From positions 26,649 through 90,648 of the forward strand of contig JAUCBJ010003298.1 in the NCBI GenBank assembly GCA_032718475.1: a DNA stretch of 64,000 bases. Direction: 5' to 3'. The position numbers and the translations under genes are program-made. Positions 26,801-39,598 of the stretch are shown here, in pieces. This DNA is from Nemertoderma westbladi. Lineage: Eukaryota; Xenacoelomorpha; Nemertodermatida; Nemertodermatidae. Under the pieces are notes generated by a model. That model saw only the letters and a list, made by a program, of their open reading frames with translations, was not told the origin of the DNA and made no database searches. The first letter of the stretch is position 1, and the number at the start of each line of letters is the position of its first letter.

Positions 26801-29800
26801 TCAACCAATGCTATAGAGTTGTTCGTTCGTTCAACCAATGCTATAGAGTTGTTCGTTCGTTCAACCAATGCTATAGAGTTGTTCGTTCGTTCAACCAATG
26901 CTATAGAGTTGTTCGTTCGTTCAACCAATGCTATAGAGTTGTTCGTTCGTTCAACCAATGCTATAGAGTTGTTCGTTCGTTCAACCAATGCTATAGAGTT
27001 GTTCGTTCGTTCAACCAATGCTATAGAGTTGTTCGTTCGTTCAACCAATGCTATAGAGTTGTTCGTTCGTTCAACCAATGCTATAGAGTTGTTCGTTCGT
27101 TCAACCAATGCTATAGAGTTGTTCGTTCGTTCAACCAATGCTATAGAGTTGTTCGTTCGTTCAACCAATGCTATAGAGTTGTTCGTTCGTTCAACCAATG
27201 CTATAGAGTTGTTCGTTCGTTCAACCAATGCTATAGAGTTGTTCGTTCGTTCAACCAATGCTATAGAGTTGTTCGTTCGTTCAACCAATGCTATAGAGTT
27301 GTTCGTTCGTTCAACCAATGCTATAGAGTTGTTCGTTCGTTCAACCAATGCTATAGAGTTGTTCGTTCGTTCAACCAATGCTATAGAGTTGTTCGTTCGT
27401 TCAACCAATGCTATAGAGTTGTTCGTTCGTTCAACCAATGCTATAGAGTTGTTCGTTCGTTCAACCAATGCTATAGAGTTGTTCGTTCGTTCAACCAATG
27501 CTATAGAGTTGTTCGTTCGTTCAACCAATGCTATAGAGTTGTTCGTTCGTTCAACCAATGCTATAGAGTTGTTCGTTCGTTCAACCAATGCTATAGAGTT
27601 GTTCGTTCGTTCAACCAATGCTATAGAGTTGTTCGTTCGTTCAACCAATGCTATAGAGTTGTTCGTTCGTTCAACCAATGCTATAGAGGTGTTCGTTCGT
27701 TCAACCAATGCTATAGAGTTGTTCGTTCGTTCAACCAATGCTATAGAGGTGTTCGTTCGTTCAACCAATGCTATAGAGGTGTTCGTTCGTTCAACCAATG
27801 CTATAGAGTTGTTCGTTCGTTCAACCAATGCTATAGAGTTGTTCGTTCGTTCAACCAATGCTATAGAGTTGTTCGTTCGTTCAACCAATGCTATAGAGTT
27901 GTTCGTTCGTTCAACCAATGCTATAGAGTTGTTCGTTCGTTCAACCAATGCTATAGAGTTGTTCGTTCGTTCAACCAATGCTATAGAGGTGTTCGTTCGT
28001 TCAACCAATGCTATAGAGTTGTTCGTTCGTTCAACCAATGCTATAGAGTTGTTCGTTCGTTCAACCAATGCTATAGAGTTGTTCGTTCGTTCAACCAATG
28101 CTATAGAGTTGTTCGTTCGTTCAACCAATGCTATAGAGGTGTTCGTTCGTTCAACCAATGCTATAGAGTTGTTCGTTCGTTCAACCAATGCTATAGAGTT
28201 GTTCGTTCGTTCAACCAATGCTATAGAGTTGTTCGTTCGTTCAACCAATGCTATAGAGTTGTTCGTTCGTTCAACCAATGCTATAGAGTTGTTCGTTCGT
28301 TCAACCAATGCTATAGAGTTGTTCGTTCGTTCAACCAATGCTATAGAGTTGTTCGTTCGTTCAACCAATGCTATAGAGGTGTTCGTTCGTTCAACCAATG
28401 CTATAGAGTTGTTCGTTCGTTCAACCAATGCTATAGAGTTGTTCGTTCGTTCAACCAATGCTATAGAGTTGTTCGTTCGTTCAACCAATGCTATAGAGTT
28501 GTTCGTTCGTTCAACCAATGCTATAGAGTTGTTCGTTCGTTCAACCAATGCTATAGAGGTGTTCGTTCGTTCAACCAATGCTATAGAGGTGTTCGTTCGT
28601 TCAACCAATGCTATAGAGTTGTTCGTTCGTTCAACCAATGCTATAGAGTTGTTCGTTCGTTCAACCAATGCTATAGAGTTGTTCGTTCGTTCAACCAATG
28701 CTATAGAGTTGTTCGTTCGTTCAACCAATGCTATAGAGTTGTTCGTTCGTTCAACCAATGCTATAGAGTTGTTCGTTCGTTCAACCAATGCTATAGAGTT
28801 GTTCGTTCGTTCAACCAATGCTATAGAGGTGTTCGTTCGTTCAACCAATGCTATAGAGGTGTTCGTTCGTTCAACCAATGCTATAGAGTTGTTCGTTCGT
28901 TCAACCAATGCTATAGAGTTGTTCGTTCGTTCAACCAATGCTATAGAGGTGTTCGTTCGTTCAACCAATGCTATAGAGGTGTTCGTTCGTTCAACCAATG
29001 CTATAGAGGTGTTCGTTCGTTCAACCAATGCTATAGAGGTGTTCGTTCGTTCAACCAATGCTATAGAGGTGTTCGTTCGTTCAACCAATGCTATAGAGTT
29101 GTTCGTTCGTTCAACCAATGCTATAGAGTTGTTCGTTCGTTCAACCAATGCTATAGAGTTGTTCGTTCGTTCAACCAATGCTATAGAGGTGTTCGTTCGT
29201 TCAACCAATGCTATAGAGTTGTTCGTTCGTTCAACCAATGCTATAGAGGTGTTCGTTCGTTCAACCAATGCTATAGAGTTGTTCGTTCGTTCAACCAATG
29301 CTATAGAGTTGTTCGTTCGTTCAACCAATGCTATAGAGTTGTTCGTTCGTTCAACCAATGCTATAGAGTTGTTCGTTCGTTCAACCAATGCTATAGAGTT
29401 GTTCGTTCGTTCAACCAATGCTATAGAGTTGTTCGTTCGTTCAACCAATGCTATAGAGTTGTTCGTTCGTTCAACCAATGCTATAGAGTTGTTCGTTCGT
29501 TCAACCAATGCTATAGAGTTGTTCGTTCGTTCAACCAATGCTATAGAGTTGTTCGTTCGTTCAACCAATGCTATAGAGTTGTTCGTTCGTTCAACCAATG
29601 CTATAGAGTTGTTCGTTCGTTCAACCAATGCTATAGAGTTGTTCGTTCGTTCAACCAATGCTATAGAGTTGTTCGTTCGTTCAACCAATGCTATAGAGTT
29701 GTTCGTTCGTTCAACCAATGCTATAGAGTTGTTCGTTCGTTCAACCAATGCTATAGAGTTGTTCGTTCGTTCAACCAATGCTATAGAGTTGTTCGTTCGT

Positions 29801-32800
29801 TCAACCAATGCTATAGAGTTGTTCGTTCGTTCAACCAATGCTATAGAGTTGTTCGTTCGTTCAACCAATGCTATAGAGTTGTTCGTTCGTTCAACCAATG
29901 CTATAGAGTTGTTCGTTCGTTCAACCAATGCTATAGAGTTGTTCGTTCGTTCAACCAATGCTATAGAGGTGTTCGTTCGTTCAACCAATGCTATAGAGGT
30001 GTTCGTTCGTTCAACCAATGCTATAGAGGTGTTCGTTCGTTCAACCAATGCTATAGAGGTGTTCGTTCGTTCAACCAATGCTATAGAGTTGTTCGTTCGT
30101 TCAACCAATGCTATAGAGTTGTTCGTTCGTTCAACCAATGCTATAGAGTTGTTCGTTCGTTCAACCAATGCTATAGAGTTGTTCGTTCGTTCAACCAATG
30201 CTATAGAGGTGTTCGTTCGTTCAACCAATGCTATAGAGTTGTTCGTTCGTTCAACCAATGCTATAGAGTTGTTCGTTCGTTCAACCAATGCTATAGAGTT
30301 GTTCGTTCGTTCAACCAATGCTATAGAGGTGTTCGTTCGTTCAACCAATGCTATAGAGTGTTCGTTCGTTCAACCAATGCTATAGAGTGTTCGTTCGTTC
30401 AACCAATGCTATAGAGGTGTTCGTTCGTTCAACCAATGCTATAGAGTTGTTCGTTCGTTCAACCAATGCTATAGAGGTGTTCGTTCGTTCAACCAATGCT
30501 ATAGAGTTGTTCGTTCGTTCAACCAATGCTATAGAGTTGTTCGTTCGTTCAACCAATGCTATAGAGTTGTTCGTTCGTTCAACCAATGCTATAGAGGTGT
30601 TCGTTCAACCAATGCTATAATGTGTTCGTTCAACCAATGCTATAGAGTTGTTCGTTCGTTCAACCAATGCTATAGAGGTGTTCGTTCGTTCAACCAATGC
30701 TATAGAGGTGTTCGTTCGTTCAACCAATGCTATAGAGTTGTTCGTTCGTTCAACCAATGCTATAGAGTTGTTCGTTCGTTCAACCAATGCTATAGAGTTG
30801 TTCGTTCGTTCAACCAATGCTATAGAGTTGTTCGTTCGTTCAACCAATGCTATAGAGTTGTTCGTTCGTTCAACCAATGCTATAGAGTTGTTCGTTCGTT
30901 CAACCAATGCTATAGAGGTGTTCGTTCGTTCAACCAATGCTATAGAGGTGTTCGTTCGTTCAACCAATGCTATAGAGTTGTTCGTTCGTTCAACCAATGC
31001 TATAGAGTTGTTCGTTCGTTCAACCAATGCTATAGAGTTGTTCGTTCGTTCAACCAATGCTATAGAGGTGTTCGTTCGTTCAACCAATGCTATAGAGGTG
31101 TTCGTTCGTTCAACCAATGCTATAGAGGTGTTCGTTCGTTCAACCAATGCTATAGAGGTGTTCGTTCGTTCAACCAATGCTATAGAGGTGTTCGTTCGTT
31201 CAACCAATGCTATAGAGTTGTTCGTTCGTTCAACCAATGCTATAGAGTTGTTCGTTCGTTCAACCAATGCTATAGAGTTGTTCGTTCGTTCAACCAATGC
31301 TATAGAGGTGTTCGTTCGTTCAACCAATGCTATAGAGTTGTTCGTTCGTTCAACCAATGCTATAGAGGTGTTCGTTCGTTCAACCAATGCTATAGAGGTG
31401 TTCGTTCGTTCAACCAATGCTATAGAGTTGTTCGTTCGTTCAACCAATGCTATAGAGTTGTTCGTTCGTTCAACCAATGCTATAGAGTTGTTCGTTCGTT
31501 CAACCAATGCTATAGAGGTGTTCGTTCGTTCAACCAATGCTATAGAGGTGTTCGTTCGTTCAACCAATGCTATAGAGTTGTTCGTTCGTTCAACCAATGC
31601 TATAGAGTTGTTCGTTCGTTCAACCAATGCTATAGAGTTGTTCGTTCGTTCAACCAATGCTATAGAGGTGTTCGTTCGTTCAACCAATGCTATAGAGTTG
31701 TTCGTTCGTTCAACCAATGCTATAGAGGTGTTCGTTCGTTCAACCAATGCTATAGAGGTGTTCGTTCGTTCAACCAATGCTATAGAGTTGTTCGTTCGTT
31801 CAACCAATGCTATAGAGTTGTTCGTTCGTTCAACCAATGCTATAGAGTTGTTCGTTCGTTCAACCAATGCTATAGAGGTGTTCGTTCGTTCAACCAATGC
31901 TATAGAGTTGTTCGTTCGTTCAACCAATGCTATAGAGGTGTTCGTTCGTTCAACCAATGCTATAGAGGTGTTCGTTCGTTCAACCAATGCTATAGAGTTG
32001 TTCGTTCGTTCAACCAATGCTATAGAGTTGTTCGTTCGTTCAACCAATGCTATAGAGGTGTTCGTTCGTTCAACCAATGCTATAGAGGTGTTCGTTCGTT
32101 CAACCAATGCTATAGAGTTGTTCGTTCGTTCAACCAATGCTATAGAGGTGTTCGTTCGTTCAACCAATGCTATAGAGGTGTTCGTTCGTTCAACCAATGC
32201 TATAGAGTTGTTCGTTCGTTCAACCAATGCTATAGAGGTGTTCGTTCGTTCAACCAATGCTATAGAGGTGTTCGTTCGTTCAACCAATGCTATAGAGGTG
32301 TTCGTTCGTTCAACCAATGCTATAGAGTTGTTCGTTCGTTCAACCAATGCTATAGAGGTGTTCGTTCGTTCAACCAATGCTATAGAGGTGTTCGTTCGTT
32401 CAACCAATGCTATAGAGTTGTTCGTTCGTTCAACCAATGCTATAGAGTTGTTCGTTCGTTCAACCAATGCTATAGAGTTGTTCGTTCGTTCAACCAATGC
32501 TATAGAGTGTTCGTTCGTTCAACCAATGCTATAGAGTTGTTCGTTCGTTCAACCAATGCTATAGAGGTGTTCGTTCGTTCAACCAATGCTATAGAGGTGT
32601 TCGTTCGTTCAACCAATGCTATAGAGTTGTTCGTTCGTTCAACCAATGCTATAGAGTTGTTCGTTCGTTCAACCAATGCTATAGAGGTGTTCGTTCGTTC
32701 AACCAATGCTATAGAGGTGTTCGTTCGTTCAACCAATGCTATAGAGTTGTTCGTTCGTTCAACCAATGCTATAGAGTTGTTCGTTCGTTCAACCAATGCT

Positions 32801-35160
32801 ATAGAGGTGTTCGTTCGTTCAACCAATGCTATAGAGTTGTTCGTTCGTTCAACCAATGCTATAGAGGTGTTCGTTCGTTCAACCAATGCTATAGAGTTGT
32901 TCGTTCGTTCAACCAATGCTATAGAGTTGTTCGTTCGTTCAACCAATGCTATAGAGTTGTTCGTTCGTTCAACCAATGCTATAGAGTTGTTCGTTCGTTC
33001 AACCAATGCTATAGAGGTGTTCGTTCGTTCAACCAATGCTATAGAGGTGTTCGTTCGTTCAACCAATGCTATAGAGGTGTTCGTTCGTTCAACCAATGCT
33101 ATAGAGTTGTTCGTTCGTTCAACCAATGCTATAGAGTTGTTCGTTCGTTCAACCAATGCTATAGAGGTGTTCGTTCGTTCAACCAATGCTATAGAGTTGT
33201 TCGTTCGTTCAACCAATGCTATAGAGGTGTTCGTTCGTTCAACCAATGCTATAGAGTTGTTCGTTCGTTCAACCAATGCTATAGAGTTGTTCGTTCGTTC
33301 AACCAATGCTATAGAGTTGTTCGTTCGTTCAACCAATGCTATAGAGTTGTTCGTTCGTTCAACCAATGCTATAGAGTTGTTCGTTCGTTCAACCAATGCT
33401 ATAGAGTTGTTCGTTCGTTCAACCAATGCTATAGAGTTGTTCGTTCGTTCAACCAATGCTATAGAGTTGTTCGTTCGTTCAACCAATGCTATAGAGTTGT
33501 TCGTTCGTTCAACCAATGCTATAGAGTTGTTCGTTCGTTCAACCAATGCTATAGAGTTGTTCGTTCGTTCAACCAATGCTATAGAGTTGTTCGTTCGTTC
33601 AACCAATGCTATAGAGTTGTTCGTTCGTTCAACCAATGCTATAGAGGTGTTCGTTCGTTCAACCAATGCTATATAGGTGTTCGTTCGTTCAACCAATGCT
33701 ATATAGGTGTTCGTTCAACCAATGCTATATATGTGTTCGTTCAACCAATGCTATAGAGGTGTTCGTTCGTTCAACCAATGCTATAGAGTTGTTCGTTCGT
33801 TCAACCAATGCTATAGAGGTGTTCGTTCGTTCAACCAATGCTATAGAGTTGTTCGTTCGTTCAACCAATGCTATAGAGTTGTTCGTTCGTTCAACCAATG
33901 CTATAGAGTTGTTCGTTCGTTCAACCAATGCTATATAGGTGTTCGTTCAACCAATGCTATATATGTGTTCGTTCAACCAATGCTATAGAGGTGTTCGTTC
34001 AACCAATGTTATAGAGGTGTTCGTTCAACCAATGCTATAGAGGTGTTCGTTCGTTCAACCAATGCTATAGAGGTGTTCGTTCGTTCAACCAATGCTATAG
34101 AGTTGTTCGTTCGTTCAACCAATGCTATAGAGTTGTTCGTTCGTTCAACCAATGCTATAGAGTTGTTCGTTCGTTCAACCAATGCTATAGAGGTGTTCGT
34201 TCGTTCAACCAATGCTATAGAGGTGTTCGTTCGTTCAACCAATGTTATAGAGTTGTTCGTTCGTTCAACCAATGTTATAGAGGTGTTCGTTCGTTCAACC
34301 AATGCTATAGAGGTGTTCGTTCGTTCAACCAATGCTATAGAGTTGTTCGTTCGTTCAACCAATGCTATAGAGTTGTTCGTTCGTTCAACCAATGCTATAG
34401 AGTTGTTCGTTCGTTCAACCAATGCTATAGAGGTGTTCGTTCGTTCAACCAATGCTATAGAGGTGTTCGTTCGTTCAACCAATGTTATAGAGTTGTTCGT
34501 TCGTTCAACCAATGTTATAGAGGTGTTCGTTCGTTCAACCAATGCTATAGAGGTGTTCGTTCGTTCAACCAATGCTATAGAGTTGTTCGTTCGTTCAACC
34601 AATGCTATAGAGTTGTTCGTTCGTTCAACCAATGCTATAGAGTTGTTCGTTCGTTCAACCAATGCTATAGAGGTGTTCGTTCGTTCAACCAATGTTATAG
34701 AGTTGTTCGTTCGTTCAACCAATGCTATAGAGGTGTTCGTTCGTTCAACCAATGCTATAGAGGTGTTCGTTCGTTCAACCAATGTTATAGAGTTGTTCGT
34801 TCGTTCAACCAATGCTATAGAGTTGTTCGTTCGTTCAACCAATGCTATAGAGGTGTTCGTTCGTTCAACCAATGCTATAGAGGTGTTCGTTCGTTCAACC
34901 AATGCTATAGAGGTGTTCGTTCGTTCAACCAATGCTATAGAGGTGTTCGTTCGTTCAACCAATGCTATAGAGGTGTTCGTTCGTTCAACCAATGCTATAG
35001 AGGTGTTCGTTCGTTCAACCAATGCTATAGAGTTGTTCGTTCGTTCAACCAATGCTATAGAGGTGTTCGTTCAACCAATGCTATAGAGGTGTTCGTTCGT
35101 TCAACCCATGTTATAGAGGTGTTCGTTCGTTCAACCCATGTTATAGAGGTGTTCGTTCAA
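14870..35160. repeat. 20-kb satellite-like array, 30-bp unit, about 680 copies
   Basis: The unit is GTTCGTTCGTTCAACCAATG followed by CTATAGAGGT. The commonest variant has GAGTT for GAGGT. Others are a 26-bp unit lacking one GTTC, a 35-bp unit with TATATATCATATGTG, and units with TATATATGTG, ATAAAGG or GTTTG. Early (14.9-23.9 kb) and late (33.7-35.2 kb) parts are mixed in length. The core from about 24.0 to 33.6 kb is almost purely 30-bp units with only the G/T difference. Within it are runs of identical T-variant units, such as about 37 in a row at 26551-27660. Higher-order repeats are visible: 12 units (360 bp) at 20821-21180 against 21181-21540, and 8 units (240 bp) around 34243-34520. The unit lacks stops in two forward frames and one reverse frame, which produces open frames over 2100 codons on both strands that I do not regard as genes. 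Confidence 0.98.
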
Positions 35161-35910
35161 CAAAAATGATAGAATTTGGTTAATTATTTAAATGTTTTTT
35201 TATTAATTCAATTTTTAATCATTAAATGCACAAATGTCTCATAAAATGAATAAATAACATACTTAAAAAAAAATAAAATAAAATGAGTTAAAATTTAAGG
35301 TCGCAGAAAGTACTGTACTAGTCCCTAGCTAGAGCCTCTCGGGAGAGGCTGCTGGAACATGATACGCTAATGAGTTCCCTATCTTTAAATGTTTTAATTA
35401 AATTATATACGGGTATTTAAATAGCATGTAGAAACGTATGAAAATGATTTATTTAATTTGTTATATTATGATAAGGTTTATTTATATCCCATGCCTTAAT
35501 TATTCAATTATTAGTCTTAAAACAACTTCATTTATATAAATATAATTTATAGGTATATTTTTGCACCGTCTCTAGAAGTGTGTCCACCACAGTTAGTTTC
35601 ATTATTATTTCACGAGATCTAGCCTAGATATTGTAGCATGAGATATCCGCACAGTGGCTTTATTTTGTTAGATTTTGTGCGATTTTACTGAATTTATAAT
35701 TCTATATATTTAGTTCATTTCTATTTGCCATTAAACCATTATTGCTGGTCTACGTTTATAATTATTATGTTTTTTGGTGCCACTCATTATATTATTTACT
35801 CATAATATAAAGAAAACTGGATCGCATATTATTAATAATATAATATATATATAATATATATATAATAAATATATATAATATATAATATAATATAATATAA
35901 TTATTGATCG
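35161..35910. other. AT-rich spacer with (TA)n-like microsatellite
   Basis: No gene is visible. A small perfect hairpin (AGCCTCTC, GG, GAGAGGCT) lies at 35333-35350. At 35828-35905 there is a microsatellite of TATAATATAA-type repeats directly before the LINE fragment. Confidence 0.6.
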
Positions 35911-36478
35911 AGCTCGGAGATCTGGTATGACCTCATGTTTACCTCTTCAGCAGTGCCCACTGAATAGTAGTGGTTGGTCATATTATACCATAAAGCTCAG
36001 TGTTTGTCATGTGTTGTCTCCAACTTATGTTTAGGGCTGACCATAGAAGTCTTTGTAGCAAACATCAATTCGTTGTTCAAGTGATTTCTTCAGTGTCCAA
36101 GACTCACTCCCGTATAGATACACTTTCCACTGTGTCTGATTATTCCAGGTGGTATCCATATTTTTGATATTTTTGAGAGATCCACCCATGACTTTGCTTT
36201 CCTAACTTCTATGCCTTTTTTGCTGCTCTCTATCCATAATCCATGATCAAAGGTACTGCAAGTCCTCAACTTTCCTTAGTGGATTATTATCAATTGTTGT
36301 CAAGTTTTCATAACATTAAATGTCATGAATTCGGTCTTGGTAGCATTTATATGCAATCCAACCTACATATAGTCGCCCTCTCCACTTTATTTAGTAGAAG
36401 CTGTGCATCTGCTAGCTTATTAGAGAGCAGGGCGATGTCATCCGCAAAGTCGGTGTCTGTGACTGTGTCGGTGTCTGT
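35911..36478 (-). pseudogene. LINE reverse-transcriptase fragment, antisense
   Basis: In reverse complement this stretch matches the LINE at 40394-42544 from its catalytic FADD motif (about 41790) to about 42375. Shared blocks include GACTTTGCGGATGACATCGC, GGTTGGATTGCATATAAATG and CATTCAGTGGGCACTGC-type sequence. It carries many substitutions and small deletions, including about 25 bp missing near 35965-35975, and has no open frame. It is an older, broken copy of the same family. It lies in the opposite orientation to the downstream copy, so the two flank the C2orf69-like gene as an inverted pair. Confidence 0.9.
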
Positions 36479-37000
36479 CTGTCTGAAACGTGTAGAAAAA
36501 ACATTGATAAATAAATTTTCATCATATTGAATTTATATACGCTCGTAGACTTTCCTACGATAGGCCTAATTTTGTAAACAAACATTCCAAATCAATTATT
36601 TCAAATCTCACAAGCGCAATGACACATCAACATAAAGACTGCTGAACTTACGGTGAGAATGTTTTAGTATTACTTTGTAGTTAGTGGAATTCTGGTTGGT
36701 AGTGCAGTGGTGAGGTTGAGCAAACATGTAGCTAAAAGTTTTTCTAATTTGAAATATCAGGTTTCGCTATAGAGCTTTCAGATAGTTGTAATTAGTGGCC
36801 ACTCTACCTACAGTAGCATTGAATCTTGAATTATTATAAAAAAAAAGTAAAACAGTAAAGTTTTCTTCTCCACAAGGTAAACTTTAATAACTCAAAGCGG
36901 TATTGCTTTTGTTTTGTAGTTATATTTGTATTCCAAAATTATAACATTACCCAACGCTGATATTATAACGCGCATTATAACTTTAGAGGAGAACATAGTC
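36479..37000. other. Gene-free spacer
   Basis: AT-rich DNA in which I recognise no gene or element. It contains one TAGGCCTA palindrome at about 36560, a motif that is very dense later in the window. Confidence 0.5.
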
Positions 37001-37826
37001 ACATTACAGCACTGTACTTACATTTATTAGCAAAGTAATGTAGACTTTACAGCACTGCACTTACATTTATTAGCAAAGTAATGTAGACTTTACAGCACTG
37101 CACTCACATTTATTAGCAAAGTAATGTACACTTTACAGTACTGCACTTACATTTATTAGCAAAGTAATGTAGACTTTACAGCACTGCACTTACATTTATT
37201 AGCAAAGTAATGTAGACATTACATCACTGCACTTACATTTATTAGCAAAGTAATGTAGACTTTACATCACTGCACTTACATGTATTAGCAAAGTAATGTA
37301 GACTTTACAGCACTGCACTTACATTTATTAGCAAAGTAATGTAGACTTTACATCACTGCACTTACATTTATTAGCAAAGTAATGTAGACTTTACATCACT
37401 GCACTTACATTTATTAGCAAAGTAATGTAGACTTTACAGCACTACACATACATTTATTAGCAAAGTAATGTAGACTTTACAGCACTGCACTTACATTTAT
37501 TAGCAAAGTAATGTAAACTTTACAGCACTGCACTTACATTTATTAGCAAAGTAATGTAGACTTTACAGCACTGCACTTACATTTATTAGCAAAGTAATGT
37601 AGACTTTACAGCACTGCACTTACATTTATTAGCAGAGTAATGTAGACTTTACAGCACTGCACTTACATTTATTAGCAAAGTAATGTAGACTTTACAGCAC
37701 TGCACTTACATTTATTAGCAAAGTAATGTAGACTTTACAGCACTGCACTTACATTTATTAGCAAAGTAATGTAGACTTTACAGCACTGCACTTACATTTA
37801 TTAGCAAAGTAATGTCGACTTTACAG
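37001..37826. repeat. Minisatellite, 43-bp unit, about 19 copies
   Basis: The unit contains TTTACAGCACTGCACTTACA followed by TTTATTAGCAAAGTAATGTAGAC. Units are nearly identical, with single-base differences and CATCACTG or CACTCACA variants, so the array is young. The array ends about 20 bp before the left inverted repeat of the next element. Confidence 0.96.
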
Positions 37827-37849
37827 TGAGTGACTTTATACACAGCGAT

Positions 37850-38462
37850 TGTCAAATAAACAATGCAGGACAGGTCCAGGATGAGTGACAGCCGGTGTCC
37901 GCCAGACCCGGGATGCGCCAGCAGTGCAGTACCTATTAACCAGTTAACTCTTCTTGACGCCGCTTAAAAAACTAACCAACCGTGATTTATTTTTGAACTG
38001 TTTTTCCACCAACCTGGCTATAGAATCCAGGCTGCCAGGATTGTGCTGTGTTATGTTCTGTTGGTTGCTCCAGTAAGTGTATATCACTTACATAGTATAG
38101 ACTGATAGAAGCAGCAATGAGAATGCTAAGGGAATAAACATTCGCACAGACATTGAAAACCGTCGTGCCAGTCTGTCCTTCTTTGTGAATTTATTACCAT
38201 ATAATATACCTTTACTTTCGCCGTTTCGGGGCCAGTATTTAGTTAACCATAGCAGGCCCTATGCAGCCAAGTGCCAACAAGTCCAACCTAGTGCCAGTTA
38301 GTCAAACCACGTGTCAGCGAGTCCAACCGGATGCCAGTAATTAATCTAAGTCCAACCGGGCGGCCAGGTGTCAGTTAGTACAATAAAACAAGCGCTGTGG
38401 AGCATCCCGGGCCTGAAGGACGTCATCTGTCACTCATCCTGGACCTACATTGTTTATTTGCC
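37850..38462. mobile_element. Non-autonomous DNA-transposon-like element with about 65-bp terminal inverted repeats
   Basis: The left end 37850-37917 and right end 38400-38462 are inverted repeats. Matching blocks are CAAATAAACAATG, AGGTCCAGGATGAGTGACAG and CCCGGGATGC. The left copy has a short insertion (CAGGA). The interior has no open frame. It contains a short degenerate tandem motif (GTGCCAG.TAGTCCAACC) at about 38268-38375. I could not define a target-site duplication. The element ends about 280 bp before the start codon of the C2orf69-like gene, so it may overlap that gene's promoter or 5' UTR. Confidence 0.75.
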
Positions 38463-38743
38463 ATTAGGTAGCGGCAGCCGCACTCTTTAAATCATAATCA
38501 TCTGTGTTCACTTCATTTTGATTGGCTGTTGCGTTAAACAAAATAATGCAATGAATACAGAAGGAGGGAAATTTGAATTGTGCTTATAATTTTCTGTCTT
38601 ATCTTGTTATTATATTATAGCTGACTTTGCAACCAAACGATGTAGTGATATGCACGTAGTCAGGTAGTTTCCATACAATCGCTCTTCATAATAATGGTGA
38701 CAACCCGCGAAACTTTGCGGATCCCATAGATAGCTGTAACCAT
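38463..38743 (+). promoter_or_regulatory. Presumed promoter / 5' UTR region of the C2orf69-like gene
   Basis: A short unique stretch lies between the upstream element and the start codon. It holds an inverted CCAAT box (GATTGGCTG at about 38520). I see no clear TATA box near the gene and cannot place the transcription start. This is an inference from position. Confidence 0.3.
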
Positions 38744-39598
38744 ATGGCGTGTGCTTCGTCTGTTACCACGGTTGTACAACTATTATTGCGGTCGGTCACA
38801 GGTTTAGGATCTCGTTGTTCTAACGACATCCTCTTTGCGCTCTCCACTACGCCTCTACCAAAGTCTTCGCTCGTGGTATTCTTCCCGGGTGATGTACAAA
38901 CCCATCGCGCGGTAATGGATCGAGACCCAGCGACCCGTCAATGGGTCTCATACAGTCTGGAAGACACGGCCACGATTCTAAGCAACCGTTTCCCAGAGTC
39001 CTACGTATGGATCGTCAAGGCCTCCAGATGTCATCGGAACACTTTCAACTGTTACGACAACTTCGTCGAAGGCGATTCGTACGGGGTACCAAATCACTCG
39101 TCCAATAATGGGTATGCGATCCCTCACCTCAAGGCCTTATTGGTCGCTGGTTTCGAGCGTGTAGCCAATGAGCATCCTTCTTCCTATAGGGATCTAGGGG
39201 AGTTGCCGTTACGATTGGTCGGTTTCAGTAAAGGCTGCGTGGTATTAAACCAGATTGTTTATGAGATGGGCGGTGTGTTGAATAATGGCGGGGAAACTGC
39301 CAAGTTTCTGTACAAAATAAAGGAAATTTATTGGTTGGACGGCGGACACAATGGGGATAGAGATTGCTGGATTGTTAATAAACAATGTTTGGGCGGGTTG
39401 GTAACTCTAAATATTAATGTGAACGTTAGTGTGACTCCTTACCAGGTCAGAGACAATAGACGACCTTGGAAGGGGGAGGAACATGTCGCGTTCGTTTCCT
39501 CTCTCAGAGAAATCGGTGCTAAAGTTGTAGAATCACTTCACTTTGCCGATGAGATCGGCAGTCTTACTAATCATTTTAAACTTCTTACTGATTTCTGA
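38744..39598 (+). CDS. C2orf69-like protein (UPF0565 family), complete single exon
   Basis: This 284-residue protein matches the family of human C2orf69, a mitochondrial protein with an alpha/beta-hydrolase-like fold whose loss causes a mitochondrial brain and inflammatory disease. Visible family blocks are VVFFPGDVQ (about residue 44), SYVWIVKASRCH (98), FNCYDNFVEGD (112), the nucleophile-elbow-like GFSKGCVVLNQ (167), YWLDGGHNG (198), VTPYQVRD (233) and the C-terminal FADEIGSLTNHF. The elbow GFSKG fits G-x-S-x-G, so a hydrolase active site is possible. The N-terminus MACASSVTTVVQLLLRS is basic and hydrophobic, compatible with mitochondrial import. The protein is shorter than the human one because an internal acidic, Ser-rich loop is missing. 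The reading frame is whole from ATG to TGA with no intron. The nearest genes are the flanking mobile elements, so there is no functional neighbourhood to draw on. Confidence 0.9.
   Translation: MACASSVTTVVQLLLRSVTGLGSRCSNDILFALSTTPLPKSSLVVFFPGDVQTHRAVMDRDPATRQWVSYSLEDTATILSNRFPESYVWIVKASRCHRNTFNCYDNFVEGDSYGVPNHSSNNGYAIPHLKALLVAGFERVANEHPSSYRDLGELPLRLVGFSKGCVVLNQIVYEMGGVLNNGGETAKFLYKIKEIYWLDGGHNGDRDCWIVNKQCLGGLVTLNINVNVSVTPYQVRDNRRPWKGEEHVAFVSSLREIGAKVVESLHFADEIGSLTNHFKLLTDF

Noticed and set aside
23921-30385. A 2154-codon forward open frame and a 2129-codon reverse open frame
   Set aside because: Both are produced by a 30-bp tandem unit without stops. They mirror each other, have no start context, domain or unique sequence, and end where unit length changes.
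36243-36530. A 95-codon forward open frame
   Set aside because: It is the antisense of a degraded LINE reverse-transcriptase fragment.
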